From positions 63,144 to 127,143 of the forward strand of contig NZ_LWAH01000001.1 of assembly GCF_001632285.1 (NCBI RefSeq): DNA of 64,000 nt, read 5' to 3'. Within the stretch, counting starts at the first letter, position 1, and each line of letters starts with the position of its first letter. The notes below the pieces were generated by a model. That model searched no databases, was not told the DNA's origin, and saw only the letters and a program-made list of their open reading frames with translations. The position numbers were made by a program, and so were the translations under genes. Below, in pieces: positions 57,168-64,000 of the stretch. The DNA comes from Moraxella catarrhalis (GTDB lineage Bacteria > Pseudomonadota > Gammaproteobacteria > Pseudomonadales > Moraxellaceae).

Positions 57168-60023
57168 ATGACAAACAGTAGTAAAGATACGGTGGCCTTT
57201 GCAAACACCGAATTGGCGGCAGACAGTGCAGCCTATGTCGAAGCACTGTATGAACAATATATGGCAGACAGCCAAAGTGTGAGCAAAGAGTGGCAAGATT
57301 ATTTTGCTACTTATCGTCAAGATGATGATGCACCACACAATGCAATCAAAGAGCAGTTTTTATTGTTGGCACGCAACCAATCAGGATTGACCGCAAAATC
57401 AAGCGACTCATCTGTCGAGCATCATCCTAAACAAATGGCGGTGCAGGCATTAATTTCTGCCTATCGTCGCCGTGGTCATCGCAAGGCAAATCTTGATCCA
57501 TTGGGGCTACATCCGCGTCCAGAGGTTGAGGATTTGACTTTGGCATTTCATGGGTTGGCGGAGTCAGATTTGGACACCACATTTCCAACCAATGATTTGG
57601 CGATTGGGAAATCAGAAGCTAAATTGCGTGAAATTATCGAAATCTTAGAGCGTGTGTATTGCCAAAGCATTGGTTATGAATATATGCATGTTTTTCAGGG
57701 GGTTGAAAAGCGTTGGATTGAAAATTATATCGAGTCAAATCACGGTCATATCAAATTTGACAAAGATAAAAAATTAGAAATTCTAGAGCGTCTAACAGCG
57801 GCTGAAGGTTTGGAGAAATACTTAGCTCGTAAATATACAGGTGTCAAGCGTTTTGGCCTAGAAGGTGGCGAAAGCTTCATTCCTGCAGTGCATGAGATGG
57901 TACAACGCACAGGTGCTCATGGCTCAAAAGAGGTTGTCATTGGTATGGCACACCGTGGCCGTTTGAATCTTTTGGTCAATATTTTGGGCAAAAAACCAAG
58001 CGATTTGTTTGATGAATTTGATGGTAAAGTGCAGCCTGTTAATGGTTCAGGAGATGTGAAATATCACAATGGTTTTTCATCTAATGTCATGACACCAGGC
58101 GGTGAGATGCACTTGGCATTGGCATTTAACCCATCACACCTTGAGATTGTCTCTCCCGTGCTTCAAGGTTCGGTAAGAGCACGCCAAGCACGCCGTTCTG
58201 AAAAATATGGCTTACAAATTGATAACAGTACGGTTTTGCCTTTGGTGGTGCATGGAGATGCCGCACTGGCAGGTCAGGGTGTTAACCAAGAGACTTTCCA
58301 AATGTCTCAAACACGCGCCTATAAGACTGGCGGTACGGTTCATATTGTCATCAATAACCAAGTTGGCTTTACCACTTCTCGTATTGAAGACGCTCGCTCG
58401 ACAGAGTATTGTACTGATGTTGCCAAAATGGTTCATGCACCGATTTTGCATGTCAATGGCGATGACCCTGAAGCGGTCGTATTTGCCTCTCAATTGGCTG
58501 TGGATTACCGCCGTGAATTTGGCAAAGATGTTATGCTAGATATTTTCTGTTATCGCCGTAATGGTCATAACGAATCTGACGAGCCATCTGCGACACAGCC
58601 TTTGATGTATGCAGTCATCAAAAAACTACCGACCACGCGTGCCCAATATGTTGAGCAATTGGTTCAAGAGGGTATCATCACTCATGAGCAGGGTGCCAAG
58701 CTTGAAGATGACTATCGTGAACTATTGGATCGTGGTGAGTTTGTTGCAGGCGGTTTGGTCAGCGAGCCAAATACTGAACTGTTCGTTGATTGGAAGCCTT
58801 ATTTAGGTCACGATTTGCAAGACGACTGGGAAACGGGCGTCGATATCGAAAAGCTCAAATCCTATGGTCGTGCGATGGCAAAAATCCCTGAAGGGTTTAC
58901 CCTGCAGCGTCAAGTGGCGAAAGTCGTTGAGCAGCGTTTGGCGATGCAAACTGGTGAAGAACCTCTTAACTGGGGCGCGGCTGAGACTTTGGCATATGCT
59001 AGCCTTGCTGCTGAAGGTTCATTGGTGCGTATTACAGGCGAGGATGTCGGTCGTGGCACATTCTCACATCGTCATTCAGAACTGTATAATATGAATGATG
59101 GCAGTATGTATATTCCTCTGCAACATATCACCAAAGACCAAGCACGCTTTGCCACTTATAATTCACTGCTATCAGAAGAGGCGGTATTGGCTTTTGAATA
59201 TGGCTATGCCACCACAGTGCCGAATGCATTGATTATTTGGGAAGCACAGTTTGGCGACTTTGTGAACGGTGCACAGGTGGTGATCGATCAGTTTATTTCA
59301 TCTGGCGAAACCAAATGGCAGCGTGTTTGTGGTTTGACGATGCTTTTACCTCATGGTTTTGAGGGTCAAGGTCCTGAGCATTCATCAGCGCGTCTGGAGC
59401 GTTTCTTGCAGCTGTGTGCTGAGGATAATATGCAGGTTATTACGCCAACAACGCCAGCACAGATTTTCCATGCCTTACGCCGTCAGGTAGTACGCCCAAT
59501 CCGCAAACCATTGATTGTGATGTCGCCTAAGAGCTTGCTTAGACATCCACTTGCAACCTCTAATTTAGAAGAATTGGCATCGGGCAAATTTGAAACTGTC
59601 TTGCCTGAAATTGATTCAATCAATCATGAGCAGGTGACACGCTTGGTACTTTGTGGCGGTAAAGTGTATTATGATTTGCTCGATCAGCGTCGCAAACTGG
59701 GTCAAGAGCATATCGCTATTGTTCGTATTGAGCAGCTGTATCCGTTGCCTGAAGAACGCATCTTGGCTGAAATTGACAAGTATCCAAACTTAGAAGAAAT
59801 CATGTGGGCACAAGAAGAGCCGCTGAATCAAGGTGCTTGGTATTACTTAGCACCTGAGCTATTCCGTATGGTAGTACCTGCACCAACGAAGGCAAAAATT
59901 ATTACACCTTCGGCGCGTCCTGCCGCTGCTGCACCTGCGACAGGCTCACCAAAACTGCACACCGAACAACAAAAAGCTTTGATTGCTGAAGCCTTGGGTG
60001 TGACAGTGGAAGCCTTGAAGTAA
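57168..60023 (+). CDS. sucA: 2-oxoglutarate dehydrogenase E1 component
   Basis: Thiamine-diphosphate enzyme that decarboxylates 2-oxoglutarate. The 951-residue protein has the E1o N-terminus (SAAYVEALYEQYMADSQSVS), AHRGRLNLLVNILGK, the TPP-binding region GDAALAGQGVNQETFQMS and RRNGHNESDEPSATQP, and the C-terminal transketolase-like domain. sucB follows after 93 bp. Confidence 0.97.
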   Translation: MTNSSKDTVAFANTELAADSAAYVEALYEQYMADSQSVSKEWQDYFATYRQDDDAPHNAIKEQFLLLARNQSGLTAKSSDSSVEHHPKQMAVQALISAYRRRGHRKANLDPLGLHPRPEVEDLTLAFHGLAESDLDTTFPTNDLAIGKSEAKLREIIEILERVYCQSIGYEYMHVFQGVEKRWIENYIESNHGHIKFDKDKKLEILERLTAAEGLEKYLARKYTGVKRFGLEGGESFIPAVHEMVQRTGAHGSKEVVIGMAHRGRLNLLVNILGKKPSDLFDEFDGKVQPVNGSGDVKYHNGFSSNVMTPGGEMHLALAFNPSHLEIVSPVLQGSVRARQARRSEKYGLQIDNSTVLPLVVHGDAALAGQGVNQETFQMSQTRAYKTGGTVHIVINNQVGFTTSRIEDARSTEYCTDVAKMVHAPILHVNGDDPEAVVFASQLAVDYRREFGKDVMLDIFCYRRNGHNESDEPSATQPLMYAVIKKLPTTRAQYVEQLVQEGIITHEQGAKLEDDYRELLDRGEFVAGGLVSEPNTELFVDWKPYLGHDLQDDWETGVDIEKLKSYGRAMAKIPEGFTLQRQVAKVVEQRLAMQTGEEPLNWGAAETLAYASLAAEGSLVRITGEDVGRGTFSHRHSELYNMNDGSMYIPLQHITKDQARFATYNSLLSEEAVLAFEYGYATTVPNALIIWEAQFGDFVNGAQVVIDQFISSGETKWQRVCGLTMLLPHGFEGQGPEHSSARLERFLQLCAEDNMQVITPTTPAQIFHALRRQVVRPIRKPLIVMSPKSLLRHPLATSNLEELASGKFETVLPEIDSINHEQVTRLVLCGGKVYYDLLDQRRKLGQEHIAIVRIEQLYPLPEERILAEIDKYPNLEEIMWAQEEPLNQGAWYYLAPELFRMVVPAPTKAKIITPSARPAAAAPATGSPKLHTEQQKALIAEALGVTVEALK

Positions 60024-60116
60024 CATTCATTAGCCAAAGTGCCGTGTGCGTTTTGGCTAATAACATTTAGTATTTAAAATAACATATTTTGATTTATAAA
60101 CTTGAAGGAGTTTATT

Positions 60117-61355
60117 ATGGCTGAAATTAAAGCCCCTGTATTTCCAGAATCAGTACAAGATGGTACGATCGTTGAATGGCATGTTGCTGAAGGTGAAGCC
60201 GTTAGCCGTGACCAACTTTTGGCTGAAGTTGAGACTGATAAAGTAGTTTTGGAGATTGTTGCGCCTGACAATGGTGTGATTACCAGTATCGTTAAGAATG
60301 TGGATGATACCGTATTATCGGCAGAAGTGGTTGCAATTTTTGAGGCGGGTGCGTCAGCACCAGCAGGTGAAGCACCATCAAAAGATGGTGAGCTGTCAAA
60401 AGACGAAGCTGATAAAGGCACAACCATTGATCCAGCATCGGTTGCAGCACCAGTACAACCAAAAGATGAATCAGCAACATCAGAAGCTGAATATAAAGAT
60501 CACAGCCCAGCAGTCAGAAAAGCCGCCAAAGAAACTGGCGTTAATCCTGCTGATGTTCAAGGCTCAGGGCGTGGCGGTCGGGTGACCAAATCTGATATGA
60601 TTAACCCTACCCTAAAAGCTGATAACGGTCAAGTGATTGCCACAGCTGTTGGTCAGCGTATCGAAAAGCGTGAGCCGATGACTCGTCTGCGTAAGCGTAT
60701 CGCTGAACGACTATTGTCAGCCACTCAAGAAACTGCGATGTTGACGACATTTAATGAAGTTAATATGAAGCCGTTGATGGATTTGCGTGCCAAATACAAA
60801 GATCGTTTTGAGAAGCGTCATGGCGTTAAACTTGGCTTTATGTCATTATTTGTTAAGGCTGCCACCGAAGCCTTGAAGCGTTTCCCAGCAGTGAATGCAT
60901 CGATCGATGGTAGCGATATCATTTATCATGGTTATTATGATGTGGGTGTGGCGGTATCAAGCGATCGTGGCTTGGTTGTGCCTGTGCTGCGTGATACTGA
61001 TCGCATGAGTATGGCAGATGTTGAGGCGGGCATTCGTGATTATGCAACTAAGGCGCGTGATGGTAAACTGAGCATTGAGGAGATGACTGGCGGTACATTT
61101 ACCATTACCAATGGCGGTGTGTTTGGTTCATTGTTATCAACACCAATCATCAACCCACCACAAACTGCAATTTTGGGCATGCATGCAATCAATGAGCGTC
61201 CAATGGCAGTTGATGGCGAAGTTGTTATCCTACCGATGATGTATCTTGCGTTATCTTATGATCACCGTTTGATTGATGGCAAAGAAGCAGTTCAATTCCT
61301 AGTGACAATTAAGGAGTTGATTGAAGATCCATCAATGCTACTACTTGACCTATAA
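60117..61355 (+). CDS. sucB: Dihydrolipoyl succinyltransferase (2-oxoglutarate dehydrogenase E2)
   Basis: Core of the 2-oxoglutarate dehydrogenase complex. The 412-residue protein has one lipoyl domain with the lipoylated Lys at 42 (ETDKVVLEI), an Ala/Pro/Glu-rich linker, the E3-binding domain ([19 protein letters not shown]) and the catalytic domain with [15 protein letters not shown]. The ATG at 60117 has AAGGAG upstream. Confidence 0.96.
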   Translation: MAEIKAPVFPESVQDGTIVEWHVAEGEAVSRDQLLAEVETDKVVLEIVAPDNGVITSIVKNVDDTVLSAEVVAIFEAGASAPAGEAPSKDGELSKDEADKGTTIDPASVAAPVQPKDESATSEAEYKDHSPAVRKAAKETGVNPADVQGSGRGGRVTKSDMINPTLKADNGQVIATAVGQRIEKREPMTRLRKRIAERLLSATQETAMLTTFNEVNMKPLMDLRAKYKDRFEKRHGVKLGFMSLFVKAATEALKRFPAVNASIDGSDIIYHGYYDVGVAVSSDRGLVVPVLRDTDRMSMADVEAGIRDYATKARDGKLSIEEMTGGTFTITNGGVFGSLLSTPIINPPQTAILGMHAINERPMAVDGEVVILPMMYLALSYDHRLIDGKEAVQFLVTIKELIEDPSMLLLDL

Positions 61356-61426
61356 GGTTTGACAGATGGTTTTTGCAAAGGATTGTTGGAGGCGTTCTGA
61401 CAATTCTTTGTGTGTTTTTAACATAG

Positions 61427-62893
<1,467 letters not shown>

Positions 62894-62923
62894 TCTTAAG
62901 ATAGCTTAGCTTTGATTGGACAA

Positions 62924-62952
62924 ACACCCCAAAATATTTTGGGGTGTTTTTA
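62924..62952 (+). terminator. Terminator of lpdA
   Basis: ACACCCCAAAA (62924-62934) pairs with TTTTGGGGTGT (62937-62947), followed by T-run; 31 bp after the lpdA stop. Confidence 0.9.
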
Positions 62953-63093
62953 TTTGGGGTAAATAATCACTTGGATAAAAAATGATTGATGATAGCTCGT
63001 TTGATTAACTTTGGCGATGATTTGCTAAAATCACCGCTTCTGTATTTACAAAGGCTGAAACTCAATCTGTCTAGATAAGGTTGTAATTATAGT

Positions 63094-63864
63094 TTACTTG
63101 ATATATTCAAACTCTACTTTACCATCAGGCGTAAATAAGCACTTAGCGGTATAAGGTAGCTCAGCCCCAAAATCATTCTTAGCGGTAAATTTAGTCGTAA
63201 CAATGACATTACCATGGGTTTTTGATTTTTGAACACTTGTGTCTAATAGTTTAAAATCAACGCTATCTGGATATTTAGCATCTCGTTTTACCATTTCTCG
63301 GCATTCTGATAATGCAACTTTATCAGATATTGCTTGCTCGGACTGAGATTTAAGCTCTTTATTTAAATCTTTATCTGATACAAAAAATCTTTCACCATTA
63401 GCACAATCCACAAAAACAACAATTTCTTGTTTTGGAATACTTTTTGCGTCTGATAGAGCTATAAAACTAATGCTATCACACGCATTATCAGAATTGGCAA
63501 TTTTATCAGCCGCTGCCCTTTCGTGTGCTTCTAGTCTTTCAATCCAATCACTGCCCCATTTTTGGTATACTTTGGGGTAGTTTTCTTTGTCGTATTCTGT
63601 AAAAGCGTGTTCAGATATGGGCTTACTAACGACAGGCTTTGCTTTAGGCCCGTTGTTAGCCTTTGCTTCAGCTTTTGGCCCAGTCTCTTGCTTAGTCTTT
63701 TGATTGGTTGCTTGCTGAGGGGCTTGCTCGGTTTTCTGCTCGTCTGTTTGCTCAACTTCTTTCTTGGTTTCTTGTTCAGGCGTTTCAATGATGGTGGCAA
63801 GTACCACCATAATACCAAAAAATACAGCAAATATAATACCAAGGCGTTTTAAGAACTTTTTCAT
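63094..63864 (-). CDS. Membrane-anchored protein of unknown function
   Basis: The product (256 residues) begins with a positively charged start and one hydrophobic helix (MKKFLKRLGIIFAVFFGIMV), then about 55 residues rich in Glu, Gln, Lys and Thr with the repeating idea E-Q-x-K-T, then a globular part with four scattered Cys. The last 100 residues (SECREMVKRDAKYPDSVDFK) resemble domains seen in phage-like or hypothetical proteins of Gram-negatives. The ATG at 63864 has AAGG 7 bp upstream. It follows a Cys-rich gene after 8 bp, so the two are one operon. I do not recognise a function. Confidence 0.6.
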   Translation of the reverse strand: MKKFLKRLGIIFAVFFGIMVVLATIIETPEQETKKEVEQTDEQKTEQAPQQATNQKTKQETGPKAEAKANNGPKAKPVVSKPISEHAFTEYDKENYPKVYQKWGSDWIERLEAHERAAADKIANSDNACDSISFIALSDAKSIPKQEIVVFVDCANGERFFVSDKDLNKELKSQSEQAISDKVALSECREMVKRDAKYPDSVDFKLLDTSVQKSKTHGNVIVTTKFTAKNDFGAELPYTAKCLFTPDGKVEFEYIK

Positions 63865-63872
63865 AACACACC

Positions 63873-64000
63873 TTACTGACATGCTTTTTTGGATGCACTG
63901 ATTGAGCCATCTTTACAGATGAATTTTCCACCGCTGCAGTGGCTAATTCCGCCCTTTTTGCCGCTACAAGTAGTATTTTTGCCATCACAGGCGTGGACGA
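63873..64000 (-). CDS. C-terminal end of a small cysteine-rich protein, cut by the window edge
   Basis: On the minus strand a frame enters from the right edge and ends at TAA (63875-63873). Its last residues include ACDGKNTTCSGKKGGISHC and KFICKDGSISASKKACQ, with six Cys in 41 residues. The regular Cys spacing and G/S/K-rich composition look like a small extracytoplasmic disulfide-rich domain that I recall from hypothetical proteins of this bacterial group. The start is outside the window. Confidence 0.65.
   Translation of the reverse strand, partial: VHACDGKNTTCSGKKGGISHCSGGKFICKDGSISASKKACQ

Overview
The window looks like a chromosomal segment of a Moraxella-type gammaproteobacterium (Moraxellaceae). 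I base this on the moderately AT-rich coding style, the gltA / sdhCDAB / sucAB / lpdA block, the CmpA/NrtA-type Tat-exported binding protein and a type I-F CRISPR-Cas locus, judged from memory of the families and not by database comparison. No rRNA, tRNA, insertion sequence or prophage was recognised.

Region 1 (1-18.8 kb) is a defence island. A type I-F CRISPR array (1-775, running off the left edge) is read leftwards from an AT-rich leader. cas1 and a fused cas2-3 are divergent from it. The effector genes csy1, csy2, csy3 and cas6f lie 9.4 kb further on, because a type I restriction-modification cassette sits between cas2-3 and csy1. The cassette order is hsdM, hsdS, an XRE/ImmA regulator, a PIN-domain toxin gene broken by a TGA, hsdR, and a YgjP-like metallopeptidase. 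The genes from hsdR to cas6f are almost touching or overlapping, so the CRISPR effector genes may depend on transcription entering from the restriction cassette.

The most interesting element is in the 229-bp gap between cas2-3 and hsdM. On the minus strand it holds two degenerate I-F repeats (5522-5495 and 5481-5454), both keeping the Cas6f hairpin, around a 13-nt spacer-like sequence. The first 11 nt of that sequence match, next to a CC PAM, a site at 5556-5566. This site directly adjoins the -35 of the element's own predicted promoter and that of the divergent promoter facing hsdM. It has the architecture of a cas-regulating crRNA-like RNA (CreR/CreA type). In this genome it would place the restriction cassette together with csy1-4 under feedback control by the CRISPR effector.

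Region 2 (19-31 kb) holds yggX, an acyl-CoA thioesterase, mpl, dsbB, gshA and erpA. A leftward cluster follows, with an acyl-CoA dehydrogenase-like flavoenzyme, a rubredoxin-reductase fusion and a Tat-dependent nitrate/sulfonate-type ABC importer, behind a promoter that overlaps a perfect 19-bp palindrome. A carboxymuconolactone decarboxylase-family gene precedes it.

Region 3 (31-51 kb) is ordinary housekeeping: a yheS-like ABC-F ATPase, a J-domain protein, yheT, dapB, a metC-like gene, a bile acid:Na+ symporter family gene, dnaJ, dsbC, rsuA, yigZ, a DksA/TraR zinc-finger protein, an RluA-family pseudouridine synthase, a small SHOCT protein, sstT, a CobW-type GTPase, ompR, tex and a duplicated DUF305 lipoprotein.

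Region 4 (51-63 kb) is a TCA-cycle block with gltA divergent from sdhCDAB, sucA, sucB and lpdA. The window ends with a membrane-anchored protein of unknown function and the C-terminal end of a cysteine-rich protein, both on the minus strand.
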